Below, one piece after another: positions 45,221-63,955 of a stretch of DNA of 64,000 nucleotides. The first letter of the stretch is position 1. Every line of letters starts with the position of its first letter. The stretch is from the NCBI GenBank assembly GCA_000708835.1, contig DF236963.1:1-64000 (forward strand), given 5' to 3'. Origin of the DNA: Klebsormidium nitens (lineage: Eukaryota; Streptophyta; Klebsormidiophyceae; Klebsormidiales; Klebsormidiaceae). The translations under genes were made by a program, and so were the position numbers. Under the pieces are notes generated by a model. The model made no database searches. It saw only the letters and a program-made list of their open reading frames with translations, and was not told where the DNA came from.

Positions 45221-48200
45221 CTATTCCTTCTTGATCCCGTCACCCACAGGGTCTTCCGAACTTGCTGACGCCCCACTGGCGTTCGCAATGTCATCAGTGG
45301 GCTCCCCATCATGCTTCCCCTCCGAACCCACTGATTCGACAGTTGTTTGGTGAAATTCTTCCGTTGGTGATTCCGCCTCCAACCCTTCACTTGCATTCCA
45401 TACCTCAGCCGTCTTGCCTCTTGGCACCTTAAACTCTTTTGCCACGTCGACCTCAAACCTGACACCTTGCTCCTTCAAAAGCGCTTGCACCTCCGTCAAT
45501 GTGGTCTTCAACTTGTCGAAGTCGACCTGCAATGCAGCAGGGGATACTCAGGCTTTCGAGTCCACAGGACGACAATGGTTTGATAGAAGTGCAGGGCAGC
45601 GCAGTCCCGTCGACCCCTTCCAGACCCTTCAAAAGCTCCGCACAATCCGGTTGTTGTCACCGTGCATGGTGATGACACTCACAAGCGACAGCCACGGGCA
45701 GATCACATGATTTTGTGAACATTCTTACAACAACCTCGGTGTAAAGAATCCCGGACAAACGCACTCTCGAATACCTTCCGCCGGTTCCTAGCGCCTAGCC
45801 CGATTTCAAAATCGTTGTAGAAACACACAAGCACTTACCAAAGGCCGGACAGAAGACAACGGCAGAAACTCTCTCACCTTCGTACCCCGTTTCTGGTGCA
45901 GCCACGTGGGCCATTTAGTCACCATGTCCCTACAGTGGGTGTCCCAGTTACCGTCGGTCCAGTCCGCCCCCTGCACAAGAAGAAGCAAGGAAGGATCGAA
46001 ACTCAAGGTTAGAAGATAAGCGAGGACGGACTACGACAGACATGCACTGTAAAAAGCAAGAACACAAGTCTCAGATCGCTTGCTATCTGCCACCGTAGTG
46101 GGCGACCATGGCCCCGTAACCTCTGCTCAAATAACGCCCAACAACGTCGGACGTATGCCAGGCCCTGAATGAATCGGAACCCGCAGCTGTCCTGGCGGCC
46201 AAGATTGCCTTTCCCATGACCGCAAATCACAATTGTTTTGCGGCCTTTGTTCCAAAAAGCCAGCTGACCAACTACATTGTCACTGATCGCAAGATCAAAG
46301 CCGTCCGATGGCCGCGCTAATTTTTAAATGGCTGAAAGTGCAAAATCGGCAGCGATACCAGATCTCGAGCCAGGTCAAGGCCAGCTTTGGCGTTGGCTGC
46401 GATCACAGGCGGAGCGATGCAAAGACGGGAAGGGATGAGTTACATCTCAACGCCGGGCTAAATCGGGCGCCGGCATCGAGGCGTTCCCTGTTGTCGCCTT
46501 TCAGCTCTTATCAACCAGGGCGCCCGATGAAGAAGCACTTTGATGGAAGAAAACCAGACTCGTCTGCGCTCAGAGTTTCAAGGTGTGCTCGCCCCGAGCT
46601 AGGACATCCGCCAACATTTTTTGTGGGCATTGCCGACCGCCACGGTTTCAGCTTTACGAGCGGCACTCCCATAAGAAAGACAATGAGCGAAAGGAAGACC
46701 GCAAAGAAAAGACAACAAAAAAGGGAGGGAAAAGGGAAAAAAAAGGATTGCACTCAAACGGATTGCACACAAATTGGTACTCACGGTTTCGACGTGCCCG
46801 CGACCTCGAGCCAGGACGTCCGCAGCTCTCTTGGCGTCTCCTAGCAGGACGTAGCCCTTGGCCATAACAAAGCTGACGCGCTTCGACACCGGCATGCCCC
46901 CGGCTTCCCGCCGGCGCGCCCACTTCTCGAAGAGCTTGTAATCGCCTGCAAGGAGGGGAGCGCTCAGATTAAACGGTGCAAAGCGCAAGGTATCAGGCTA
47001 ATCTTGACGCCTTTCGCCCATTATTTGTCTGAGCTTCGACCAGTTAGACCGGAATGGGCCGTGTGATGGAGCAGAGCACTCAGAAAAGGAGTGAATACTA
47101 AAAAAGTTTGAACAAGGATTGAAACTTGGTGTTCATGCACGTAAATGAACAGAATTTTACAGCCTTTGTACTGCGCGACTTTGCACCTGAAGCCTGCTCC
47201 GGCACTCAAATGCAGCCCTGAGGATGCAAGAAGAATCGGGACACCCAGACACGCCATAGAGTGCACAAAGAAGCTTCAGATGGATGAGATCATTGCACAA
47301 TTGATACTGTTGAACGGAATGTTGCAGCCGGGCGAATAACGAAGGCTTGTGTCTAGAACGTATGCGACAAAAGCACGGATGGACCTTCCCACCGTTCTGC
47401 TTTTGTCCTTTCACGTCCAAATACCTATTCAAAAAAAGGCGAAAATCTCTGAAAGAGCATCTGCTGCCCGGTGCGGAAAGTCGAAAACATAAAACAAGAC
47501 TCTTCAGGTTGATTCCAATCTTCCGATAGCAAAAACGAGAACTAAACTCAGTAGTTAGGAACCGGTGCAAAAGCTTACACACTCTGAATAAATGTTAGAA
47601 GAGCAAAGGTGCGAAAGGATTTGGCGGTATGGTACGTACCAGTGGCCGTTGCCCGGGACATGAGCTTCTCGTACCAACCGGCCCACAGTTTGATTCCGTT
47701 GAGAAAGAACTCCTCAGCGAAGCGGAAGAACTCCGGCGCGTGCTTCGGCCCCCCGCGCGTGATTGCTCTGCGTGCCGGAAAGACCGCCGTTAACCAAGGC
47801 TGCCGTGTTTTGGGTTAGCCGCCAGCTTGCCAGGCGGACGCGGTAAATTAAGGGGGCGTCGACGGACCAGATTGATGGCAGGAAGCGAAGAAACGCTATG
47901 AGCCACGCAGAGAATGATCAATACTCCGCGGAAGAGCAAACATCGTTCACTATGATATGATATGTTCGGCGCAAAGCTTCGCTGTAGCATAATCGACACT
48001 TAGTATAACGAGAAAAGAAGCGTGGATTGTAAGACAAACTGTGAATAAGGAAGCGATGCTGTGCAAGGTCCGTTCGGTCGAGCCCAGATCCCGCGTTGCA
48101 TCAGAGGATGGTTGGACTTTAGCACCCGAACCACGACCCTCCTCTCGACATGCGCAGAGAGAGCTCTAGGGCAAGCACGCCTCTAGGGCAAGCACGCCAC

Positions 48201-51200
48201 AACCTGCTCGTGCAACAACAGCCCAAAACTCACATCAGCCGCCACGTCAGCCGGCTGCTCAAGTGTTGCATAAGCCGCCACGTCATCTGGTAGCCCACTA
48301 ATCAAACGGTCAGACATGAGCAAGTCTCCAACTCCCGAAAAAGTCGAACCAACGAGTACCAACACGCACCTCATGACGAGATCCGCCGTCGTGGACTTGG
48401 GGTTGAGCCCGTTCTCCAGCAGTGTCCGGAAGACCTTCACCACCAGATCGATGTTGTTCCGCTCGCCCGCCTTGTCCTGCAGTCACAAGCACACTCCTGA
48501 TCAGCAAGCGATTACATATTTATCCTTTCTGCAAGCGTCGAAAGTCCTCTTTGTTCCAAAACCTTCCTGCTAAAATCTGTGACTTCCTCATATTGATTCG
48601 CTTCCACTTTAGGGACTGTGGTCCGCTAAGTACGCAACTCCTTCACAGTTTGAATTGACGTAAACCAGTGGCGCCGCCAACCGCAGAGTCGCTTGACCGG
48701 CCGTTCTTGGAATATCAGCCATACGTCTGGTCTGACAGAGCTCAAATTGGCTCCCTGATGGTCGACCTTGAGCTTGGGTTGCTGGCAATTTATTTCGGCC
48801 ACTTGCATGAAAGTTGAATCGTATCAAGCTGGCACCCCAGATCAGGTTCAGCCACTGGGAGGTATGCAGACCCATATCTGTTGTTTGGAAGCACTTCGCG
48901 GACTTGAGTCTGCTCTTTTGGGCCAAGCAATGCGGTTACAAACTTCAACTAGAGGTCGACGAGGACGTTTCCAGTATCCAATCGTCCTTTCGTTGAAAGG
49001 GACGAGAAGTGATGGTCGGCTTACAATGAGAACATGTGCGGCGTCCAGAGACGGTCTGAGCCCGTATGAGTTTCGGTGCTGCACCGTCACGAGGCCTGCA
49101 AAGTAAACGACAAGCGACTCAATAAAGTGGACAGAGAAAAAAAGACCTGAACAGTCATCCTCCATCCTGCCTCAGTATTTATGAGAATTTGAATCGCGTC
49201 AAAAGCAAACGCTTCTCTTCTGCCACGGAAGACACGACTTCACAACCAAAGAACCGATCCCAACCAAGTAGGAGGCGTCAGTCTGAAACATCTGCAAGCG
49301 TCAAACACAGCCGAAACGCAGCAACAGAATCAGACGGGGCTGAGTGGCCTCAGTCGAAAGATGGTGACAAATTGATCGTCATGGATGATCAGCTGCTAGC
49401 GGACGTTTTTTCCATCATTGGCCAGCCCCAAGAGAAACTTCGTCCTAGCAGGACTCATTGACAGGCACGATGCCACAGCGTGTCTCGTCGAAATCATTGC
49501 AGTTCAAGCTGCCCAGATAATAACCAGACCCGCACGTCCAATCAGCACGCATTGCAAAACAAAAAGGCGTCAGATCCAACTACTCTGAAAGCCGAAGCAG
49601 GCACTTAGAACCCGATCAGGGCAGAAACCGAACCAATAGAGGCCTGAAACTGTCTTGGATTCCATACGGTACAAGTCACACCGAGGAACATACAGAGCGA
49701 CATCAACAAGCGTCATGTGTACGATTATGATTCGTACAAAGAATCCAATTGCAGTCCTGCACCCTGAAATCCGAGTCAAAACGTTGCCGACGAGTGGCGA
49801 GGACGTGAGCCCGCCTTTATACTGAAAGATTTTCTGAAGTACGACAATGAAGCTCATTGGCCGTAAAATGTGGAGTTCCGAACTGATCTCTTGCCTTTCT
49901 CCAGTACGCCGGCCCGAGCACACGCCAACGCAACTTGGACTGACATGTGCGGGTTCAGAGGGCTCATCTGCTGCCGCAGCACCGCTCTCTGCAAAAGGCA
50001 GCAAATATATATGTAAGCGAGCCGAACAGGGTCCCTATCTAACAAAGCTTTGTCTGTTGCTTTATGGAAAAATTGAAAGCCAATCTGCTGGATTCTTAAT
50101 CATTGGTGTTGATGCGAGGAAGAGAAGAAAGTTTGACAAGTAGTTGATATCTAAACTTGAAGCAGAGCTCCGGTGGCCTCCCCCTGTCATTTAAGAACAA
50201 AGACATGCAAAGCACCCTTGCCTGCCCACAAATGTCGGCCAAAAACGGGATCGGAGGTTGTCTGAGCATATTTATATGCAATGTTCACCAGAATCAAATG
50301 TGGCAGGGAAATCAGGATTGGCCCTCTCGGGTGAAAGCACATAATCAAGAATCGCCACAACACAGGTGATGTCCATACTAATCAACAGTACGAGACAAAA
50401 CGGATCACCCCCTTACCTCGATTTTCAGCTTCTTCAGCAGCTCAAACATCTCATCGATGTGCTCCGTGCTGGAGGCACTTTCGATGAGATCCATGACTAT
50501 TCTCTTTCGGGGCAGGTCTTTAGAGCTCAGGGTCGATACAACCTCCGCCCGCGTTGCTTCGAACGCCTCCGAGCTCGGTGTCGCTGCCCCTGCAATTTGC
50601 CACATAACATGGACCAATCAGAATGTTTGCACCACTGGAATTTGCTCAATAAGCTGTCCTTATCTCAATTGCGGGGAAAAAGCAAGATCCCCTGGAAATC
50701 ACGTACTTGCTTGCAAACACTGCAACCTGAGACGGATGCCTGGCAAGCAAGTCACACGTGGCGCTAGTGAACCAAGGATCGAAAACCTATGGCGCACTTT
50801 TAGAGGCGTAAACTCCATTCCAGATGACAGGCAAGCAATGGAAAGAATACTTTGACAACTAGAACACTGCTGAGTCCAAGAAACCAACTGACAAACTGCT
50901 GATGTTGCACCATGTCACGGATGAAAACTAAGCATTGGGCGCATGTTCTAGCATGGTGCAGACGTTCCAAAAGTGCTCACCAACCTCTAATGGCACTTTC
51001 AGTATCAAATAATACTAATCCAACATACTTTAAGTGGCGAACCTGATAATGGTGGCATCACGGTAAAGGTCGGTCTGCAAGCGCCTACCAGCATTCTTTC
51101 TGGCGGGAGTAAAATCAGGTATTGGGATGGCGTCCTCATCATCCAGCCTTGCAGCGACGCCATATGTTCTGCAGGACGGTGCTCCCCTTGCAAATGCTGC

Positions 51201-51725
51201 AGATAAAGGTACTCGCAAGTTGATCTCAAAGTGGTGGTGAAGCTTCTCGCATTTTACCACCCCCACCGCAGCGTCTAGTGAACCTTTTGATGAGAGTTCT
51301 CAAAATTCTCACAAAGTGCCGTAATAGGATCTTAAGATCAATCGAGTCCATACATCCCTGTATGAAGACACGTGGCTTGCATTGTCTGGGAGCGCTCGTT
51401 ACATTGCTCTTTTTACTGACAGTCTAGATGATCCGCGCCAATTCAGAAACTCTCCTAGATTAGGCAGAGCGCGGGCATCACTACCTGAAACCAGGTCACA
51501 TCCAAACCTTCACCATAGACATTACGGATACCTGACCGCACTACGAAACATTCCGATCGTACTTTCATAGTACTTGAAAGACAGCTCACCCGCAAAAGAA
51601 TTGTAGAATAAGGATGGTCTACCGGCTGCAGGTGCGATAAGGTTGCTTCCCAAGCCTGCCCTGGTGAGGGAGGGCACTGTCGAGCATCTCTGCAGCAGGA
51701 GAGCTACTCGTTGAATCCACGCCAT
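45221..51725 (-). CDS. Probable PPR-like helical-repeat protein with mitochondrial presequence
   Basis: Proposed exons are 51725-51590, 51196-51043, 50589-50417, 48476-48370, 47767-47640, 46945-46785, 45970-45878 and 45526-45221. Every joint fits in phase except exon 2 to exon 3, where one short exon (length 3n+2) seems to be missing. The N-terminus is Arg/Ser/Leu-rich without acids (MAWIQRVALLLQRCSTVPSL), typical of mitochondrial import. Later segments show PPR-style helix pairs: IDLVVKVFRTLLENGLNP, APEFFRFAEEFFLNGIK, YEKLMSRATATGDYKLFEKW, VSFVMAKGYVLLGDAKRAADVL. The C-terminal exon is acidic and low complexity after a short coiled coil (FDKLKTTLTEVQALLKEQG). Such proteins bind organellar RNA or sit on the mitoribosome. 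I do not assign an orthologue. The two 5' exons could belong to a separate gene. Confidence 0.65.
46583..46640 (-). repeat. Copy of PPR-like gene exon 6 donor edge
   Basis: On the minus strand, ATGTTGGCGGATGTCCTAGC followed by TCGGGGCGAG repeats the exon 6 end (GCTGCGGACGTCCTGGCTCG, about 46800-46835) roughly 220 bases further into the intron. It has substitutions and no clear donor. Confidence 0.55.
48164..48197. repeat. Perfect 17-bp tandem duplication
   Basis: CTCTAGGGCAAGCACGC occurs twice without a gap, inside an intron of the PPR-like gene. The copies are identical, so the duplication is recent. Confidence 0.8.
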
Positions 51726-52648
51726 GCTCAACTGTTCAGGTTTCTCTGATCATGAAGATGACCCTCACTGTCAGGCTCCTGGCAAATTGAACGAGGCCAA
51801 ATGCTCGGCCTGGCACATGATCTTTCGAGAGTTGCTTTGATAAATTAAGATCTACCTGACATATTACACACGGCGAGACTCATAAGCGATTGCTATAGCT
51901 CATGCACGTCGTAGGGATAAACACGTCAGCCTAGCTAGGCACGTCTTGCGTAGGTATATACGCCGGCCGATTTTCATAAGGTGCTGGAATACGGCGGCGT
52001 CAGGATGGATTTTCTGCGCCCTTCGGAATTACCAAGTTTCCTGTGCTGATGAGCTAGCTGCACATGACGAGCTTGCATATTACCACCTTCCATTCAGAGG
52101 GCGCAGACGCCCAGCCAAAATATGTAGCGCCCAGTAGCGAGCAGACCGTATGGGCTCCACCGCGGGCGCGTCCACCAAAGTTTGCAGACGTCTTATATGA
52201 CTTGTTGGCCACCATTTCCACCCACTTTCGGGTTAACGCACCCGGTGGAGCCATCAGTGTCAAGGCTGAAGTGGCCCTATGTCTGACTTCCCCAGCTAAA
52301 ATGCAAATCTTGGGCATTCAAATGGACCGGGCAAATGACACCCAACGATGGCGGAAACTTGTAGAGAACGTTTTGGGACCTAGCCAAGTCGTTTTGACCT
52401 TGTGGGCAGTTTGGATATGATAATTCCGCCCGCTTACAATTCTGCTCGCGCCGACATTTTGGCTGGCGTCTGCGCCCTCTGCTTCCATTGCCAAGTTCCA
52501 TGGGAGCAAAACCTTCGCTCCCTCAATCAAGAACAGGACGGCCCCAGCTTCGTCTGAGTTAGCCAAGACAATTGTGCAGGGATTGGATTGGAGAGCAGGG
52601 TGCGTTGTCAACAAGCCTTTTGCAGTGTTACATATTTGAATAGTCGGC
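51726..52648. promoter_or_regulatory. Divergent promoter region, PPR-like gene and eIF4A-III
   Basis: The start codons point away from each other across 923 bases. The stretch contains no supported gene. Frames at 52054-52317 and 52064-52420 have no start context or family motif. Confidence 0.5.
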
Positions 52649-58386
<5,738 letters not shown>

Positions 58387-59706
58387 TCGCCCTGCTTGAT
58401 TACCTACGTGTTTTCTTTCCTGTCCTTGCCAGAGGTTGTAAATTGCTCGTCTCTACATGAAGAGGATTACAAGGATCTTGTGATGGACGTTTGAATTGGC
58501 TTCGCATCGAATGGCAGTTCAGCAGCTTTGCATTGAACACCTATTTGGGTAGGTGTGCAATACTGAAGTTACACTGTGGATTGGTTAGCTTCTCTACCTA
58601 ATGTGGGAAGTCAATGATTGGTCGCCCGGCATCGCATTTGGACTCCGACATTTCGTGAAAATATGATGGATTGCATGGTCATTGTTACGCGAGTCGATCG
58701 AAAGATCGTTACAGCCATTGCACGCGTTCAAGTCTCTCACATGCTGACTTACAGTGCAATGAAGAGCTCGCTTACTTTGAAAAAAGTTATAACTAAGTCA
58801 TGCTGATTGCATCTCATGGGGCACCCGTTCGCTCGAGGATGTGAAGTAATGTCTGGTGCTTTGGAGCTCAATGGGTGAGCTGGCTTCGTGTGCTGTTCAA
58901 TTCGTGCACTCTCATGCGGCGTTTTGCCCTACTAGGACTAAAGGTCGTGCTGCTTCAGCCTGAGGTTCAGGAATCAGCGCGTTGTGCCGATGGCGTGTCC
59001 ATTGACGCAGTGCGCAGAGCGAACGTACCGCGGGGTGGACGATGATGCATTTGCTGGCGAGCGACAAGACAAAATCCCGAGTGCATTTGCTTTGGGCTTC
59101 AATAGAACGCCACGTGGCACAGATCAAGCACGGACTTTGCATGCTTGGTTGCGATTGGTCTACTTTTAGATTCTCCTGTGTTTCTGTCGGTTTCTGTCAG
59201 AGCTCAGAGGTGAGGTTCGACCACTAGTACCGGTATGCCGGGGCGCACGCTGCGCTGAGAGTGGTACAAAAAGAGCTGCTTAGACAACCACGTAACAGAA
59301 GGCAGCCAGCTGTAACGCTGGAGCAATCATGCACCCATCGTCATTGGGTGCATCGCTAGCTGTTTCTCCTGTAGGGGGTGACGATTTGCCAGCTGCATGC
59401 CAGGGAATTTGTACCGCAATCTCTCTGCATTGGCACAGCAACTCAAAAGCCCTTGGTTAAAGTGCCCAGCTTGATGTGGCACTGGTACCACCAAGCTCTG
59501 GGGCGAACAGCCTGTTTTGCTCCTGGTTCTTCATCCCTTCGACCTGGTTGCTACTCTCTTCGGTTAAGCGGCTTCCGCAGCTTCGATCCACTTTGCTCGC
59601 GAACTGGCCGAGGAGGTTGGTTGGGTTTACCCGCTTTTGGAGGTCCCTCCCTTTCAAAAACTGATCCCATCTCTGAGAAGAGAATATCCTTAAACTTCTA
59701 ACCCCG
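58387..59706. other. Intergenic region between eIF4A-III and caleosin
   Basis: It holds the eIF4A-III 3' UTR and the caleosin 5' flank, both plus strand. No gene is supported. Confidence 0.4.
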
Positions 59707-62700
59707 ATGGCGCCCCTCAAGGCCTCCGAAACGGTGGCTCCCGCCGCCCCAGTCACTTATGAGCGCCCCGTTCCCACCGACCTAGACTCCAAGATGGACT
59801 CGCCCAGCGTCCCCCGGGCGCAGCTGGCGGCCACTCCCGAGTACCCCCAGGGCAGCGCAGACTTCAAGGATCCTAAGGGGATGAGCGTGCTTCAGCAACA
59901 TGTGGAGTTTTTTGACAGGTGGGCAAGCATCTGATGCCCGGAAGCGACTGGTACTTAAGAGGACCATCTGGTCTGATGATGGAAACATAGGATCATGGCA
60001 AGCTGCTGAAGATGCATGACTGGAACTTTTCTTTAGCTATAAAAGTGGGGATGCTTGGAAGAGCAAGGGTTTCTGGGCTGGTGATGACTCGGTCGATTGT
60101 CAGCTGCTTGGGTTGTCTTTGATGCTAGGAGTCAAAGACAACCCAAGAAGCTACCGCACAAACCGGTGATTGGGTTTGTGCGGTAGCTTCTCTGAAAAGC
60201 TGGAAGTTTTGCCGCAAATATAAACCCTTTTCAGTCTAGCGCTTGGGCTCAGTGCTTCAGCCCCTTCTTAGGCACAGCTGATGAATTGGTGGTGGAGCAT
60301 GTCATGCACAATTTTGAAAGTAGAACTAATTCACTGATCAGTGTCGTCCCAATTATGCCAAATGATCTGATGACAAGACTTCCTGAACACCATGCTGGAA
60401 CAGCCCATCTAGATTTTCTTTTGACTGTGAATAACTGACCCATGAAAACCAAATCAGATCCAGAAGGAATAATGGGGCATAATGGTCCTGTAGGTTTTCA
60501 GTAGCTCATAAGAGCCTGATTGATCCAGCTGCTATTTTTTCCTTCCCTCCTGGTTCTTGTTCTATCTAATCTCCTTAGAAATCCTAGATGAATCTGTGCA
60601 TATGCTGTGTCCACCAATCAATGACGGCTTCAAGAGCTGTCCTGTGCTCCATCCAGCTTCTTTCTTCGTCAAGCAATATTAGCGAAGTATAGCAAAATCT
60701 GATCAGTCGCTGCAACACGTGGACGGTCACAGCAGTGACTAAGCATGCCATTAAAAGAAGTCAGAAAAGATATTGCTGAACTTTGAAGTGAATGAGAACC
60801 TTTTGCTGATACTTACACCCAAAACTCAGGCAGGCGGCCAGCAAAGTAATAAAGCTCCCTCTGGGCCATACCGAAAGAACTCATAGTTGCTTGCTTACCC
60901 CCGTGCAGGAGGAAGACTGGCATCATCATGCCCTGGGACACATATGAAGGTGAGATGTCTTTTGGTCTTCGGAAAGGCACCTAAATGAGTTTGGGCTTTC
61001 TGACCTACAGATGTCCGCCGATGATTGAAATGTCATGATTGGGGTACAGGCATTCTGCCAGGGAAGGGATTGCGGAGTGCCAATTATTCTTCTGGGACCT
61101 GTTAGAATCTATCTGTATCTGTATAGTGCTATGTGCATCAGATGTGAGACTGCTTGTGGATCGCTTCCCTGTCCAACGTTTCGCTTGCCGGCTTCTTGTT
61201 GCTGATTCATCCCCTGATTCATCCTTACAAACCTGCAGTGGTCAATTGTCCGCTTCATCAGAGCACACTGTAAGATCAAACCTGCTGTTAGTTATGGCGT
61301 CGACTAGCTTTCGACCTTTAGTCATTTAGGTCCCTCTTGTTGGCGTTTATTCTTTCATACTACAAGTTTGGGTCAGAATAAGGTTCAAAACCCGAATTTC
61401 CTCTCCGTACCTACTCTCACGACTCCGCTTAACATCAACACGGTTGCTGCTTAGTGTTTGCTCACCGGACGATTTGTGATTTGACGAACGAAAGAATTGA
61501 CTTCCACACTGTTCTCCAGGTTTCCGCGCGCTCGGTTGGAACATTTTCTTCTCGGTCATCTTTACATTCATCCTCAACTCGTCCCTCAGCTACTCCACCC
61601 AGGACGTAAGTGCCGTTGCATTTGCCGCAATTTGAGCCGCCTGAGGTGTTGCAGTTGCCAGCGGAATGCTTTGAGGTGGTTCAAAGTGCGGTCTTTTGAT
61701 TGCTTCTGTCTCTTCCATTCCGCAAATGCTCTTTTCGTGATCACAGAAACATGTCTGTTCGACTGTCTCTCATGCATCAAAAGAGCATTTGCAGGTTTCA
61801 TACACATATTTGAGGTCAAAAACTCCCGTTGCTCAAAGCTTGACGTTGATTGCGACTCATTGTTTCGGCCACCTTCGGATTGCCACGTGTCTGTCGATAT
61901 GCATCGAACTTGGAAAGTGGAGTTGTGCTCCCTCATTCTCAACGGTCTGATCGGCGCATTCTGTACAAAATGGCCCGGTTCAGAGAAAGCAGCTCGCACA
62001 GCCACGTATGCCCAGTTAGCTTTACCAAGCACATGATACAATCTGGTTCATCGATTTTGCTGATCATCGCAGGGCTGGCTTCCGGACCCGCTGCTGAGCA
62101 TCAAGGTCCGCAACATTCACAGCGCCAAGCACGGCAGCGACACCCACGTGTACGACTACGAGGGCCGGTGAGGCTCTTGCAATATCGGAACTTGCGACAG
62201 TAGATTGCTTACTCACTGGCGTGCCCCACCTTGTTGAAAGAAAAAATCTCTACTTTCTTTTACTTCCTCTCAAAAGTAGACTGCTCACCAACTGGTCCGT
62301 CTGCGTTTTGTCGAAGTGCAAGAAGGCCGCGGTATGCGAGGTCTGACCTGACTTCCTTATGAGAAGAACCTGAGGTCCAAAACGGACACGATTTGGCACG
62401 GAAGCGACACTTGAGAGTTGACACTTAAGAGTGCACGCCTACGAAGGATGATGAAGCTTCTTGATGCCGAGGCCCCAAAACTACCAGCTTAGGAACTCGT
62501 TTAGATAGAAGGTTGTGGTATGCGAGGGTCTTAAACATGCCTCTCGCCTATCGTTGTGGCGAGACATTAAAGATTCATACTAAAGAGCACCTTTATTTAT
62601 TCAAGGTCTTATAATCACGATACGGTATAGTGCTGGTCGTGATATGGGGTAGCACCCCTGATTTATTCAGGGTCTTAAATTTACGAAACGGTGTAGTGCG

Positions 62701-63889
62701 CAGAACCCACTTCCCGCTCTTCCCCGTTCAGACGCAGTCGTTAGCCCCTCGTATCCGTTCAGAATAGCTCCAAAATGAGACCGTTCCTTTTGACGTGCAA
62801 ATACTTCGCGCGTTTGCTTGAGTCACGGGACGCTTTCCTTTCTTAAACGTCACTCCGTTTTCGTTGGTGATAGTAACCCAACCCTCCGTTGGCCCCGCAG
62901 ACTTATCTTTGAGTAGGGACCTCGATCCTATTTTTGATTTGAAACACCACTCCTCTGCATCACAACCCGTCGCATCCTCTTCTCCAGACTGACAGATCTC
63001 CTATCATGAGAATTAACGTGTGAAACTCAAGGAATTTGCTTTCCCGTCACAACCCGTCGCATCTCCTCTTCCGCCAGGTTCTGCCCCGAAAAGTTTGAGG
63101 CGCTTTTCACCCAGTTCGACCACGGCAACAAGGGCGGCCTCACCTTCGAGGAGCTGCTCGAGATGACCGAGAAGCACCGGATGCCGTACGACTTCTTCGG
63201 TTGGTGAGACGGCATTCGTTCTGCCACTTTTTCGAGCTTTCTTGATTAACACCGCAAAACACTCTCTTGAAGACTTTTCGATGGAAGGAGTACGCGACTC
63301 GTTGCTTCGCTAAGAAAGTTTGCGGCATCTGAAACTCTCGATGGTTTCTTTGCTCGATCAATCAAATCTGCACACACTTCGAACCGAATTCTTACTATCC
63401 CTTGTCCTGTCCTACTTTCGTGTGGCGGATGCAGATGCTAGCAGATGCCCATCGAGACAATGATTGTTTGTCTGATTTTTGTGGTCAGGAGCGGACAGTT
63501 CGACTTTGAAGGGTTTTGAAGTTCTTGATTGGATTGCTCTCCTCGCAGTCGTCCTTACGACGATTGTCAGCCAGTCCTGAATTACGTTTTGGTCCCACTG
63601 CATTACGCGTACTCTAAAGGAATGACGTTACTGCTGCCATTTCTTTTCCTAATCAAAAGCGGCGCATGGATTCATTCTGGGCCCTTCTATCTCCCCCGAA
63701 GTACAAATCCGCTTATACGCCTCTTTCTCGATCCGCAGGATGGCCGAGAAACTAGAGTGGGGCCTAACTTGGTGGCTGCTAAAGGACGAGAACGGTCTGG
63801 TGTCCAAGGAGTCGATTCGCGGCTCGTACGACGGGTCCATCTACTACCGCGTCGAAGCCGCGCGTAAGGCAATGAAGAAAGAGGAATAG
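59707..63889 (+). CDS. Caleosin / peroxygenase-family lipid-droplet protein
   Basis: Six exons, 59707-59918, 60909-60949, 61520-61605, 62073-62167, 63078-63203 and 63739-63889, join in phase to 236 aa, the normal caleosin size. The order is the family order: N-terminal VTYERPVPTDLDSKM, the box MSVLQQHVEFFDR, an EF-hand-like segment (FDRRKTGIIMPWDTYEGFRA), a hydrophobic anchor (WNIFFSVIFTFILNSSLS), WLPDPLLSIKVRNIHSAKHGSD, then GGLTFEELLEMTEKHR and DFFGWMAEKLEWGLTWWLL. The two histidines that ligate haem in plant peroxygenases (QQHVEFFD and NIHSAKHGS) are present. The calcium loop is degenerate (Arg and Thr replace Asp at the 3rd and 5th loop positions, and Asp replaces Glu at the 12th), and the proline knot is reduced. 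Caleosins sit on oil bodies or ER with the loop in the lipid. Confidence 0.93.
60107..60191. repeat. Two abutting perfect hairpins in caleosin intron 1
   Basis: Hairpin one has arms 60107-60122 and 60132-60147 (CTTGGGTTGTCTTTGA and its exact complement, 9-base loop). Hairpin two has arms 60146-60164 and 60173-60191 (19 of 19 paired, 8-base loop). They overlap by two bases and carry related GGGTTTGT/GGGTTGT motifs. Both arms of both hairpins are perfect, which argues for recent origin or constraint. Confidence 0.85.
62955..63077 (+). repeat. Copy of caleosin intron 4 acceptor side
   Basis: TCACAACCCGTCGCATC followed by CTCTTC and CCAG occurs at about 62959 and again at about 63047, directly before the exon 5 acceptor at 63077. 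The displacement is about 88 bp, and the first copy keeps an AG but lacks the exon. Further up, 62580-62700 holds another weak tandem (TTTATTCAAGGTCTTA and TTTATTCAGGGTCTTA). Confidence 0.65.
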
Positions 63890-63955
63890 GGTTACGGGGG
63901 TGAAAAAGGGGTTTGGGGTGAGAATGGGTTACGGGGTTATGGGGGGTTACAAGGT
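63890..63955 (+). other. G-rich 3' flank with G-quadruplex potential
   Basis: Just after the caleosin stop codon at least six runs of three or more G occur within 60 bases (GGGG, GGGG, GGGG, GGG, GGGG, GGGGGG), separated by short loops such as TTT and TTAC. On the transcript strand this could fold into an RNA G-quadruplex in the 3' UTR. Confidence 0.6.

Noticed and set aside
46308-46844. Plus-strand frame of 178 codons
   Set aside because: It is antisense to PPR-like exon 6 and includes a Lys-rich run from A-rich intron DNA.
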